A stretch of 64,000 bases of DNA from Rugamonas violacea (lineage in GTDB: Bacteria > Pseudomonadota > Gammaproteobacteria > Burkholderiales > Burkholderiaceae_D): assembly GCF_016461825.1 (NCBI RefSeq), contig NZ_JAEMNU010000040.1, positions 29,758-93,757 of the forward strand, read 5' to 3'. A model generated the notes under the pieces. The model saw only the letters and a list, made by a program, of their open reading frames with translations, was not told the origin of the DNA and made no database searches. Each line of letters opens with the position of its first letter. Position 1 is the first letter of the stretch. A program made the position numbers and the translations under genes. This document shows positions 43,425 to 51,097 of the stretch, one piece after another.

Positions 43425-44275
43425 GCGGCGGCGGCTCCGGTTCCGGCCGGCGCCTCGCGGCCCAGCAGCATCACCGACACCACCGTCTCGGTGACGCCGT
43501 CGATGTCCAGCAAGGCCGCCAGCTCGTCATCGTAGTAGGCGCCGTAGACCAGCGATCCCAAGCCCAGGCCCTGCGCCGTCAGGCACAGGTTCTGCGAGGC
43601 GTGGCCGGTCTCCAGCAGCGCCATGCGGTAGCCTCGCGCGCCGTACTTGGCGGTGGCGCGCTGCGGCACGCTGGTCATCACGCAGACCAGCGGCGCCTGG
43701 ATGCTGGACTCGCCGCCCTTCACCTCGGCCGTGCCGAAGGCGTTGCCGTCCTGCCGCTTGAGCTGGCGCAGGCAGTGGTTGCGCGCGTCGTAGTGGGCGA
43801 TGCAGGGTTCCACGCCCTCGATCTGATTGAGGAAGAAGTAGAACTCGGTCGGATACAGCCCGCCCGGCGACGGATAGGCGCGGAAGGCCAGCTTGACGTG
43901 CGGCGCGGCGTCGCTGCTTTTGACGCGGTTGACCCGCAACGCGTGGTGCAACAAGCTGGACAACTCCTGCAAGGTCATCGCGCCGACGAAGCCGCGCGCG
44001 CTCGTGCGGCCGGCCATGACTTCGGCCAGACCGCCCATGCTCAGCGTCGGTTCCGGCAGCTCGATGCGCGGGCAGGATGGAAACACGTTGTAGCCGGCCG
44101 CGCCGCGCGCGATGTAGGCCGGGTGGCGCAGGTAGCGCACGATGTTCTTCACCTGGCCGGACAAGGTGGCGCGGTGGAACTTGGTCTGCTCGTGCAGGAT
44201 CTCGACCGGATCGTCGATATCGAAATCGCCGGCCATCGCCTGCGGCGGCAGGAGCTCTTGCAAACTATTCTTCAT
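43421..44275 (-). CDS. SagB-type FMN azoline dehydrogenase
   Basis: A 284-residue nitroreductase-fold enzyme that oxidises azolines to azoles in TOMM pathways. Diagnostic segments: RTSARGFVGAMTLQELSSLL, the FMN-loop YPSPGGLYPTEFYF (PSxGxLYP), GYRMALLETGHASQNLCLTA and GLGSLVYGAYYDDELAALL. The N-terminal extension (EQTKFHRATLSGQVKNIVRY) is typical for SagB/ThcOx proteins acting on peptides. The stop overlaps the ATPase fusion start (ATGA). Together with the YcaO gene it defines the cluster. Confidence 0.94.
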   Translation of the reverse strand: MKNSLQELLPPQAMAGDFDIDDPVEILHEQTKFHRATLSGQVKNIVRYLRHPAYIARGAAGYNVFPSCPRIELPEPTLSMGGLAEVMAGRTSARGFVGAMTLQELSSLLHHALRVNRVKSSDAAPHVKLAFRAYPSPGGLYPTEFYFFLNQIEGVEPCIAHYDARNHCLRQLKRQDGNAFGTAEVKGGESSIQAPLVCVMTSVPQRATAKYGARGYRMALLETGHASQNLCLTAQGLGLGSLVYGAYYDDELAALLDIDGVTETVVSVMLLGREAPAGTGAAAA

Positions 44276-44290
44276 TGGCGCATATCCACT

Positions 44291-45649
44291 TCAAGGGAAC
44301 GGATGGGGATCGGTGTTCAATGGCGGCACGCCGTCCAGGCCCCAGAACGCGGCGATTTTGCGCAGCCGGCGCTCGTCGCGGCTGAACATGCCGTCGCCGA
44401 ACAGCAGCGGATGCAGGCCGGGGATCAGCGCCCGCACCACGCAAAAGCCCAGGCTGCCGATGTCGGCCGAGGTAACGTCGACCGCCAGCGCGCGGTGGCC
44501 CAGCGCCTTCAGCCGCGCCAGCAAATCGTCCAGCGTCGCCAACTGGCGCAGGGCCGGGTCGGCGCTGGAGATAGTCTGCCCGTTCTGGAACAGGAAGTCC
44601 ATCGCGCCCTGGCGCGACTGCTCCAGGAAGTAGGCGAAATGGTCGCCCGGATTGCGGATCGCCGCCCGCTCGGGCAGCGGCGTGCCGGCGCCGAGGATGG
44701 AACTGCCCCAGCAATAGCCGTGCAGGGCCTCGATCACCGCCTTGTTGATGGCCTGCTCCACGCCCAGCTGGGCGCTGGCGCCGAGCGACATGGTGCCGTC
44801 GTTGCGGCTGCGCGCCAGGCACAACACCACCGGCATGCCGATGTCGGTGCTGATGTCCCACAGCCGCAGCTCCAGCGAGGAATCGCGCAGCGCGCGCCGC
44901 ACGCCGGGCAACAGCTTGGACCAACTGTCCTCGCTGACCTCCAGGGTGCGCGGCGCGTAGCGCATTTGCCACATGGCGGCGAAGGCGTCGCGCTCGACCA
45001 CCTCGGCCAGGCCGCTGAGGATGGCGCGCTGCTCGTCCATGCCGCAGGCCAGGCCGGTCGACGAGGACTGGAAGACGATCTCGCGTTGGTCCTTGACCTG
45101 CATGCCGAGATACACCATCTGCGCCGGCACATAGGCCTCGCGCCCGGGGTCGTGCAAATCGGCGGCGGCGGCCCAGGCGCGCGTGGCGCCAGGCTCCGGC
45201 GCGGAATACTCAAAGCCTTGGGCGGCGTACTGCTCGGCCGAAAACAAGACGAACTGCTCGGCGCCGACGGCGGCCTCGCCCAGCTCGTCCTGGCTGGCGT
45301 AGTGCAGCTGGTCGTCGAAATGGACGGCGGCCGAGTAGCGCTCGATGGCCTCGCCGAAGGCCGCCCACAGGGCCGAGGTGCGGTCGAAGGCGGCGCCGGA
45401 GCCGGCCAGGCTGGCGCGGTCGCTGGTCGGGTTGTTCGGCTTGGCGCGCGAGGGGTCGATCATCATCGCCTTGACGTCGACCATCAGCGCGTTGAAGACG
45501 AACAGGCCGCGCGCGTCCGGGTGCTCGGTCTCCTCCAGCAAGGTGGTGATGATGCCGTGGCGGCGGTGCACCAGCGCCTGGTGGATCAGCGCCAGGCGCT
45601 GCTCGGGATCGGCGCCGTCCAGGCTGATTTGCTCCATGTTGCGGCCCAT
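44291..45649 (-). CDS. YcaO-domain azoline cyclodehydratase
   Basis: A 452-residue YcaO enzyme that uses ATP to cyclise Cys, Ser or Thr to azolines on a peptide. ATP-site features: SALWAAFGEAIERYSA, SSSTGLACGMDEQRAIL and GLAEVVERDAFAAMW. The C-terminus is PLNTDPHPFP, matching the proline-rich PxPxP tail found in TOMM YcaO proteins and needed for activity in studied members. It is separate from the E1-like partner encoded just upstream. Called by family knowledge plus motifs; the precursor lies 1.3 kb upstream. Confidence 0.95.
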   Translation of the reverse strand: MGRNMEQISLDGADPEQRLALIHQALVHRRHGIITTLLEETEHPDARGLFVFNALMVDVKAMMIDPSRAKPNNPTSDRASLAGSGAAFDRTSALWAAFGEAIERYSAAVHFDDQLHYASQDELGEAAVGAEQFVLFSAEQYAAQGFEYSAPEPGATRAWAAAADLHDPGREAYVPAQMVYLGMQVKDQREIVFQSSSTGLACGMDEQRAILSGLAEVVERDAFAAMWQMRYAPRTLEVSEDSWSKLLPGVRRALRDSSLELRLWDISTDIGMPVVLCLARSRNDGTMSLGASAQLGVEQAINKAVIEALHGYCWGSSILGAGTPLPERAAIRNPGDHFAYFLEQSRQGAMDFLFQNGQTISSADPALRQLATLDDLLARLKALGHRALAVDVTSADIGSLGFCVVRALIPGLHPLLFGDGMFSRDERRLRKIAAFWGLDGVPPLNTDPHPFP

Positions 45650-45650
45650 C

Positions 45651-46625
45651 TCAAGCCCGCCGACGCAGCAAGGCCTGCTGGAACACGCTGCCGACCGGGC
45701 GCGCGCTGCTGGCGTTGCCGCAAGCGGCGCAACGCGGCAGGCGCAGGATGCGGCTGCGGTGGATCTCGCCGCTCAGGCTGTCGATCTCGCTGAACACGCT
45801 GTGCTGCAGGTTCTCCAGTGTGCCGCTGAGGTACTGCAGCGCCACGCGCGAGGCCTCGGCGACGCCGAAACGCAGCGCCAACTTGCTCGGGATGGCGTGA
45901 TACAGGATGGCGTCCGGCTGGCTGCGCACGTCGAACTCGGCGACGAATTTGCGCGTGCCACGGACGCGGTGGAAATAGCATTCATAACAGGCGGTGGCGC
46001 GCGGCATCACCAGCGGGCCGCACTGCACCGTGCTCCAGTCGACGCCGACGTACAAACTCGGCATGCCGGCTTCGACCGCCTTGCCGTTCATGGCGCGGAA
46101 CAGGGCGTAGTCCTCGTGGTCGGCGCAGACGATCAGCAGCGCGCGCCGGCCGGCGGCGGCGGGCAGCGCGGCGTCGCGCCCGACGCGCAGCACGGCGACA
46201 TCCAGCTCGGCGAAGGAGGCGGCCAGCGCGGCGGCGCAGGCGCCCTCGCCGGCCAACGCCAGCAGCCAGTTGGCGCGCTCGTAGGCGGCGCCCTGTCCGG
46301 GCATGCTCAGGCCCTCCAGCTGGCGCCGGTGAGTCAAGTGTTCGTGGGTGGCGTCGCCGTTGGCGCGGCCGTTGTGGCGCACCAGCACCTTGGTGTCGAG
46401 CAGCGCCTTGAGGGCGGCGTCGACCGCCTCGGCCGGAAAGCTGTCGGCCATGCGCTCGACCAGCGCGTCGCGGCTGATGCCGTCGCGGGCCTGCGTCAGG
46501 ATACCCTTGAGCATGCCGACCTTGTCCTCCACCGTGAAGCGGCGGCCGACCACGGACAGCGCGATCTTGTCGGCGCCGATGGTGGTGATTTCCGCCAGCG
46601 GCGATACATAGAGACAGTCATTCAT
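45651..46625 (-). CDS. E1-like TOMM precursor leader-binding protein
   Basis: A 324-residue protein that partners YcaO in split cyclodehydratases. The N-terminal 90 residues (VEDKVGMLKGILTQARDGIS, TKVLVRHNG) form a winged-helix peptide-recognition region; then an E1/ThiF-like domain with RRALLIVCADHEDYALFRAM, CYECYF and a late CAAC, the four-Cys zinc site of ocin-ThiF proteins. It should bind the leader MEIQIDTSFIL... and present the core to YcaO. ATG 46625 is preferred; an ATG at 46640 has no better site. Confidence 0.9.
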   Translation of the reverse strand: MNDCLYVSPLAEITTIGADKIALSVVGRRFTVEDKVGMLKGILTQARDGISRDALVERMADSFPAEAVDAALKALLDTKVLVRHNGRANGDATHEHLTHRRQLEGLSMPGQGAAYERANWLLALAGEGACAAALAASFAELDVAVLRVGRDAALPAAAGRRALLIVCADHEDYALFRAMNGKAVEAGMPSLYVGVDWSTVQCGPLVMPRATACYECYFHRVRGTRKFVAEFDVRSQPDAILYHAIPSKLALRFGVAEASRVALQYLSGTLENLQHSVFSEIDSLSGEIHRSRILRLPRCAACGNASSARPVGSVFQQALLRRRA

Positions 46626-46761
46626 AGCGATACCTATCATTCAAAACCCAGTCACGCGGGCCACCCGGCTTGCCGCCAGGCGCCCGCCGGCGCGCGCCGA
46701 TCGCCGCGCGGCCAGTGCACCATCAGCACCGGCGCGAGCCCGATCGGCCGCAACAACGCAT

Positions 46762-46785
46762 AAGCGCCGGCCGAAGCCGGCGCTT
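46762..46785 (-). terminator. 10-bp hairpin with UUCG loop between precursor and enzyme genes
   Basis: Minus-strand AAGCGCCGGC-TTCG-GCCGGCGCTT is a perfect stem capped by an extra-stable UUCG loop, 15 bases past the precursor stop. No long T-run follows, so it is likely a partial terminator or an mRNA stabiliser giving more precursor than enzyme. Confidence 0.75.
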
Positions 46786-46799
46786 AGCGTGGCCATCCA

Positions 46800-46937
46800 T
46801 TAGCAGCAGCAGGAGCAGGAGCAGGTGCAGCAGGAAACGCTGACATCGGCCAGAGCGCCGTTCATGTCGTCTTGCAGGTATTCCGATTCGGTCGAATCGG
46901 TGATCAGGATGAAGCTGGTGTCGATTTGGATTTCCAT
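46800..46937 (-). CDS. TOMM/azole RiPP precursor peptide
   Basis: A 45-residue frame. The leader starts MEIQIDTSFILITDSTESEY and continues through LQDDMNGALAD; the end is VSVSCCTCSCSCCC, eight Cys plus Ser and Thr and nothing else in the last ten. Such a Cys/Ser/Thr-only core is the substrate of YcaO cyclodehydratases, resembling thiopeptide or linear polyazole cores. AAGGAA sits 9 bases before the ATG. It is first before the E1-like, YcaO and SagB genes. No lanthipeptide-type dehydratase or pyridine-forming enzyme is nearby, so a linear polythiazole is likelier than a thiopeptide. Confidence 0.88.
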   Translation of the reverse strand: MEIQIDTSFILITDSTESEYLQDDMNGALADVSVSCCTCSCSCCC

Positions 46938-47133
46938 TTTCTCTTTTTCCTTGTTATCTCAGAGTGGGTGAACGGCAAACCTTTACACGAATTACGCATA
47001 TACAAACATGTTTTTCGCATAAGGGACTGCCGAATTGGAGATTAACATGGATTCAGTTGCCTCACGGAAATACTTGTCTCATAACTATCATAGTAGAGCC
47101 ACCACTCTAAATTATTTAACAGAATGTCCAAAT
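46938..47133 (-). promoter_or_regulatory. A+T-rich upstream region of the RiPP operon
   Basis: 196 bases between the methyltransferase stop and the precursor ATG, much richer in A+T than the flanks. Promoter hexamers are not clear enough to place; I see no coding gene. The operon probably starts here. Confidence 0.55.
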
Positions 47134-48069
47134 TTATACATTTGCCAGCATCAACCGCGTGCCGCCGCCCACGCTGTGCGCCGCCGGATAGCGGGCCAAC
47201 AGCTCGGCCGCGCCAACATCGGCCAGGGCGCCGAAGCCCAAGCCGTGCAAGCGGCGCGCCAGCACCGCCGGATCGAAGAAACTCTTCCACGGTTCGCCCT
47301 CGGCGGCGTACTTGCGGGCGATGTGCTGCATGCCCATGCGCGCCATCGGCTCCAGCAGCTCGGGCGCGACGCCGTAGTCGAACACGATGCCGCTGCCGGC
47401 CGGTAAAGCGGCCACCTGGGCCAAGGTGGCGAAAATGGCTTGGTCGCTCAAGTACAGGGTCACGCCCAGCCAAGAAAAGAACACCGGCTGGTCCAGGCGG
47501 CAGCCGGCGCCGGCCAGCGCCGCGCCCAAGGTGTCGCGCTCGAAGTCGACCGGCACCAGGCTCAGGGTGGCCGGCACGGCGATGCCGGCGGCCCGCAATA
47601 GACCGCGCTTCCACGCCTGGGTGGCCGGATGGTCGAGCTCGAACACGCGCAGATCGGGCACGTCGTTGCGGTAGGCCGAGGTGTCCAGGCCGGCGCCCAG
47701 CACCACATATTGCCGCACGCCGCGCGCCACGGCGGCCGCCAGCTCGTCCTCGGCGAGACGGCTGCGCAGCGCCATCGCCATGCGCAGCACGCGGGCCAGG
47801 CCGGCGTCGAAGCGCGCCGGGTCGTCGCGCACCTCGGCGGCCAACTCAGGACCGATGATGGACAGGGCGAGCGGATCGGCGAACACGCTGGCGCCGTCGA
47901 GCAACTGGTGGGCGGCGCGCAGCATGGCCACCGCCAGCGCACTACGGCTGGGCCGGCCCGCGCCCAGCAGGCCGGCGACCGCCGCAGGGGCGGGGTCGGC
48001 GGCGCAATCGGCGGCGGCTACGGCTACGGCGGCGGCGGAAACTGGTTTGCTGTTGTCGCTAGTCATCAT
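47134..48069 (-). CDS. SAM-dependent methyltransferase (LCM/TIGR00027-like)
   Basis: A 311-residue class I methyltransferase. VLGAGLDTSAYR is the SAM-loop variant of the leucine-carboxyl-methyltransferase-like family, preceded by SVFADPLALSIIGPE and followed by ELDHPATQAWKRGLL and SWLGVTLYL. The N-terminus is Ala-rich. It is on the same strand as and 196 bases upstream of the precursor, so it could be part of the RiPP pathway, perhaps methylating the peptide end or a side chain, or an unrelated housekeeping gene. Family substrates are usually O-methyl acceptors, often carboxylates or phenols. Confidence 0.85.
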   Translation of the reverse strand: MMTSDNSKPVSAAAVAVAAADCAADPAPAAVAGLLGAGRPSRSALAVAMLRAAHQLLDGASVFADPLALSIIGPELAAEVRDDPARFDAGLARVLRMAMALRSRLAEDELAAAVARGVRQYVVLGAGLDTSAYRNDVPDLRVFELDHPATQAWKRGLLRAAGIAVPATLSLVPVDFERDTLGAALAGAGCRLDQPVFFSWLGVTLYLSDQAIFATLAQVAALPAGSGIVFDYGVAPELLEPMARMGMQHIARKYAAEGEPWKSFFDPAVLARRLHGLGFGALADVGAAELLARYPAAHSVGGGTRLMLANV

Positions 48070-48190
48070 GCCAACCTATCAATAATGGATGCGGATGATT
48101 CTATAGCGGAACATGTGACATCCTTGTAAATATTATTCTCATGCCATCACTTGCGGCATAGCAACAACAGTTATACGTTTTGCGAATCTC

Positions 48191-48303
48191 TATAATCACA
48201 ACTATAAATTGGAAAAATATCGTGCGTTGCGGCATCATTCTTCTGTCTCCTCTATCTCCTCCAAGGAATAGATTTAGCCCGCTCCTGTAGCGGGCTTTTT
48301 TTT
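48191..48303 (+). ncRNA. candidate small RNA or leader transcript
   Basis: A TATAAT at 48191-48196 (no good -35) and a strong terminator about 80-110 bases on. The would-be RNA of about 100 nt has a run rich in CUCC repeats (near 48246-48263, CTCCTCTATCTCCTCC) that could pair with Shine-Dalgarno sites. It also has a 22-codon frame from GTG 48222, after GGA, to TAG 48290, whose stop lies in the terminator stem. No plus-strand gene lies upstream within 14 kb, so the terminator implies some transcript. The start is inference. Confidence 0.4.
48276..48303 (+). terminator. Rho-independent terminator
   Basis: AGCCCGCT-CCTGT-AGCGGGCT followed by a run of eight or nine Ts: a textbook plus-strand terminator. 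Confidence 0.9.
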
Positions 48304-48564
48304 GCCCGTCGCCAAGGCGGCGCCTCAATACGGCAACACGGCGGCGTCCACCCTGCTGCGTCGCACAGCGTTCAAATGTGACTTATATGACAAGTCGGAT
48401 CAAGCGCACTGCAAAAAATGTAACTTTTTTTGCCCCACAAGCGCGCACACGGAGATACACTTGCCCGTGTGACATATTCTGCCGCTGTGGCAGTGGCCGC
48501 TGTCTCGCCGTCCGACCCGACGACACGCCATTGCAACGTTGAACAACAACATGAGTCTTCACTA

Positions 48565-49740
48565 TTGCCGTTCGACTTGGCCATTTTATTACTGAGACAT
48601 CTGTTTAGCGCGCCCGCGCAGCGCCGGCGTGGCGCGACGCGCCTGCCGCCAAGGCCTGCGCCGGCCGCCTTGTCGGCCCGTCTGCTGAGCGACCTGCTGG
48701 GCGGCCTGCTGTTGGCCGCGCTGTTGGCAACGGCCGCGCCGGCCCGCGCCCTGCCCGAGGCGAATCCGGACGCGGCCGGCGCCGCCGTCCCGGCACGGCC
48801 GGGCGAAGCGGCGCCACGCGCGCGCCGCAACGAGCCGCTGCAACTGGCCCAGGCCGGCGACACCGCCCGCCGCCAGAGCGGCGAACCGATCGCCGTGTTG
48901 TTCCCCGACATAGGCGAACCCTACCGCAAAGTCTTCACCGAAATCATCGACGGCATCGAGGAACAGGGCAAGCTGCGCGTGCGCAGCTACCCGGTGGCCA
49001 ACAACGCCGACCTGGCCGAGTTGCAGGCCGCGCTGAAGCGCAACGGCAGCCGGGTCGTCATCGCCCTTGGCCGCCAAGGCGTCAAGGCGGCCAGCGGCCT
49101 GGAGCCGGCGCTGGGCGTGGTGGTCGGCGGCATCAGCTCGGTGCCGGACGCCGACAAGCTGAGCGGCATCAGCCTGTCGCCCGATCCGGCCCTGCTGTTC
49201 GGCCGCCTGAAAAGTTTGCTGCCGGCCATGCGCCGCGTCATCGTCGTCTACAACCCGCAAAACAGCGAGGCGCTGATCCGCCAGGCGCGCGAGGCGGCGC
49301 GCGGCCTGGGCCTGGAGCTGAACGCGCTGGAGGCGGCCGACCTGGCCAGCGCCGCGCGCCGCTACGAGAGCGCCTTCGCCGCCGCCGACGGCCGCCACGA
49401 CGCGCTCTGGCTGCCGCCCGACGCCACCACCGTCGACGAGAGCACCATCCTGCCGATCGTGCTGCGCGAGTCGTGGAACCGCAGCGTGCCGATCTTCTCG
49501 AGCAGCATCCTGCACGTGAAGAAGGGCGCCCTGTTCGCCCTCTACCCGAACAATTTCGAACTCGGCCGCGAGCTGGCCGGCCTGGCCGGCGCCCTGCTGC
49601 TGGGCGAGCCGCCGCGCAAGGGGGTCAGCCCGCTGCGCGCCGTGCGCATCGCCTTCAATTGGCGCACCGCAAGCCACATCGGACTAAATATTGACGCAGG
49701 ACAACAACGGACTTTCGATTTCCTCTTCCCGGAACCCTGA
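48565..49740 (+). CDS. ABC-type substrate-binding protein 1 (orphan, DUF534-like)
   Basis: About 391 residues from the TTG at 48565. A long charged region leads to a signal-like helix (LLGGLLLAALLATAAPARA), then a periplasmic-binding fold of the TrpX/ABC_sub_bind type: PIAVLFPDIGEPYRKVF, GIEEQGKLRVRSYPV, RVVIALGRQGVKAASGL, MRRVIVVYNPQNSEALI, SVPIFSSSILHVKKGALF. No ATG start is available in frame; other starts (GTG 48469, TTG 48430) exist, so the N-terminus is uncertain. Paralogous to the next gene. There is no ABC permease or ATPase beside it; a large sensor kinase follows instead. Confidence 0.82.
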   Translation: MPFDLAILLLRHLFSAPAQRRRGATRLPPRPAPAALSARLLSDLLGGLLLAALLATAAPARALPEANPDAAGAAVPARPGEAAPRARRNEPLQLAQAGDTARRQSGEPIAVLFPDIGEPYRKVFTEIIDGIEEQGKLRVRSYPVANNADLAELQAALKRNGSRVVIALGRQGVKAASGLEPALGVVVGGISSVPDADKLSGISLSPDPALLFGRLKSLLPAMRRVIVVYNPQNSEALIRQAREAARGLGLELNALEAADLASAARRYESAFAAADGRHDALWLPPDATTVDESTILPIVLRESWNRSVPIFSSSILHVKKGALFALYPNNFELGRELAGLAGALLLGEPPRKGVSPLRAVRIAFNWRTASHIGLNIDAGQQRTFDFLFPEP

Positions 49741-49856
49741 TACGGCGTCCGGGATGGGGAAAACTCTTTCTTAATAGTAAATAGAGAGCATATACTACTG
49801 GCCAGATGCTCTTGCCGCGGGATACCTGTGTTCGACTGCGACCGCGCGGAGCCGCA

Positions 49857-51056
49857 ATGGACGGTTTAATGAACAAAAAGAAAATATTCACCGCTGGCCC
49901 AAACCTCGCCGGCACAGCACTGCTCTGTATTCTCGCCCTGGCCGCCGCGTTCGCTGCGGTCCCGGCGCGCGCCCAGTTGCAAGTCCAGCCGCCCGCCCAG
50001 GCGGCCGCCGGCCGTGGCGCCGCCGCCTCCATCGTCGACCTGCCCGGCGCCGCGCCGCACAACCCGGTCGGCGCCCTGCTCGACCGCATCGAATCGGGCA
50101 ATCTGGCCGCGCCGCAGTGGGCCGAGGTGCGCCCCGTCACGCTGGCCCAGCTGGAAGACCAGCTGCGCCGGCCCGAGCTGCAAGCCTCGATCGGCAAGGG
50201 CAGCATCGCCGTGCTCTACCCGAACGTCGACGAACCCTTCCGCAGCGCCTTCGTCAGCATGATCCAGGGCATCGAGGAGCGCACCAAGCTGCGCGTGCGC
50301 AGCTATCCGGTCGATCCCAAGGTCGACACGGCCGAACTCAACGCCACGCTGAAACACAACGGCACCCGTGTCGTCATCGCGCTGGGCCGCCAGGGCCTGA
50401 ACGCCACCGCCGGCCTGGACCGCGAAATCTCGGTGCTGGTCGGCGGCGTGCTGCTGCTGTCGGAGAGCGAGAACGTGGCCGGCATCAGCATGACGCCCGA
50501 CCCGGCGCTGCTGTTCGCCCGCCTGCGCGCCCTGCTGCCGGAGCTGCGCCGCGTCGTCGTCGTCTACAACCCGCAAAAAAGCGAATGGCTAATGAAGCTG
50601 GCGCGCGACGCCGCCCGCGCCCAGGGGCTCGAGCTGTCCAGCCACGTCGCCGGCGACCTGGCCCGCGCCGCCCAACTGTATCCGCAACTGATCAACGCCG
50701 CCGACCCGCGGCGCGACGCCGTCTGGCTGCCGCACGACACCACCACCGTCGAGGAGAGCACCATCCTGCCGCTGGTGCTGCGCGAATCGTGGAACAGCGG
50801 CGTGCCGCTGTTCTCCAGCAACGTGTTGCACGTCAAAAAGGGCGCCCTGTTCGCCATGGTGCCCAACAACGTCGAGCTGGGCCGCACGCTGGCCAGCTCG
50901 GCCATGGGGATGATCGCCGGCGACGCCAAGCGGCGCAGCCTGGTGCCGCTGCGCGAGCTGCAGACCGCCATCAACGTGCGCACCGCCAATCACATGGGGC
51001 TGAACCTGGGCTACCAGCAGCAGCGCGCCTTCGACTTCGTCTATCCGCAGCCATGA
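49857..51056 (+). CDS. ABC-type substrate-binding protein 2 (orphan, DUF534-like)
   Basis: A 399-residue paralogue of the preceding gene. Signal peptide after NKKKIFTAGPNLAGTALLCI, then GSIAVLYPNVDEPFRSAF, GIEERTKLRVRSYPV, RVVIALGRQGLNATAGLDR, LRRVVVVYNPQKSEWLM, GVPLFSSNVLHVKKGALFAM and the end QRAFDFVYPQP. The two share most of these motifs, pointing to tandem duplication. ATG 49857 (with a second at 49869) is used. A start 115 bases after the first gene leaves room for its own promoter. It is probably the ligand-binding partner of the adjacent kinase rather than a transporter part (inference). Confidence 0.88.
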   Translation: MDGLMNKKKIFTAGPNLAGTALLCILALAAAFAAVPARAQLQVQPPAQAAAGRGAAASIVDLPGAAPHNPVGALLDRIESGNLAAPQWAEVRPVTLAQLEDQLRRPELQASIGKGSIAVLYPNVDEPFRSAFVSMIQGIEERTKLRVRSYPVDPKVDTAELNATLKHNGTRVVIALGRQGLNATAGLDREISVLVGGVLLLSESENVAGISMTPDPALLFARLRALLPELRRVVVVYNPQKSEWLMKLARDAARAQGLELSSHVAGDLARAAQLYPQLINAADPRRDAVWLPHDTTTVEESTILPLVLRESWNSGVPLFSSNVLHVKKGALFAMVPNNVELGRTLASSAMGMIAGDAKRRSLVPLRELQTAINVRTANHMGLNLGYQQQRAFDFVYPQP

Positions 51057-51097
51057 CGCGCTAGCCGTTCCACCTTCGACTCCTTTGCACGGTAAAT

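Noticed and set aside
47035..47406. 123-residue plus-strand frame near the RiPP promoter region
   Set aside because: Mostly antisense to the methyltransferase gene; no ribosome site. Not a second precursor.
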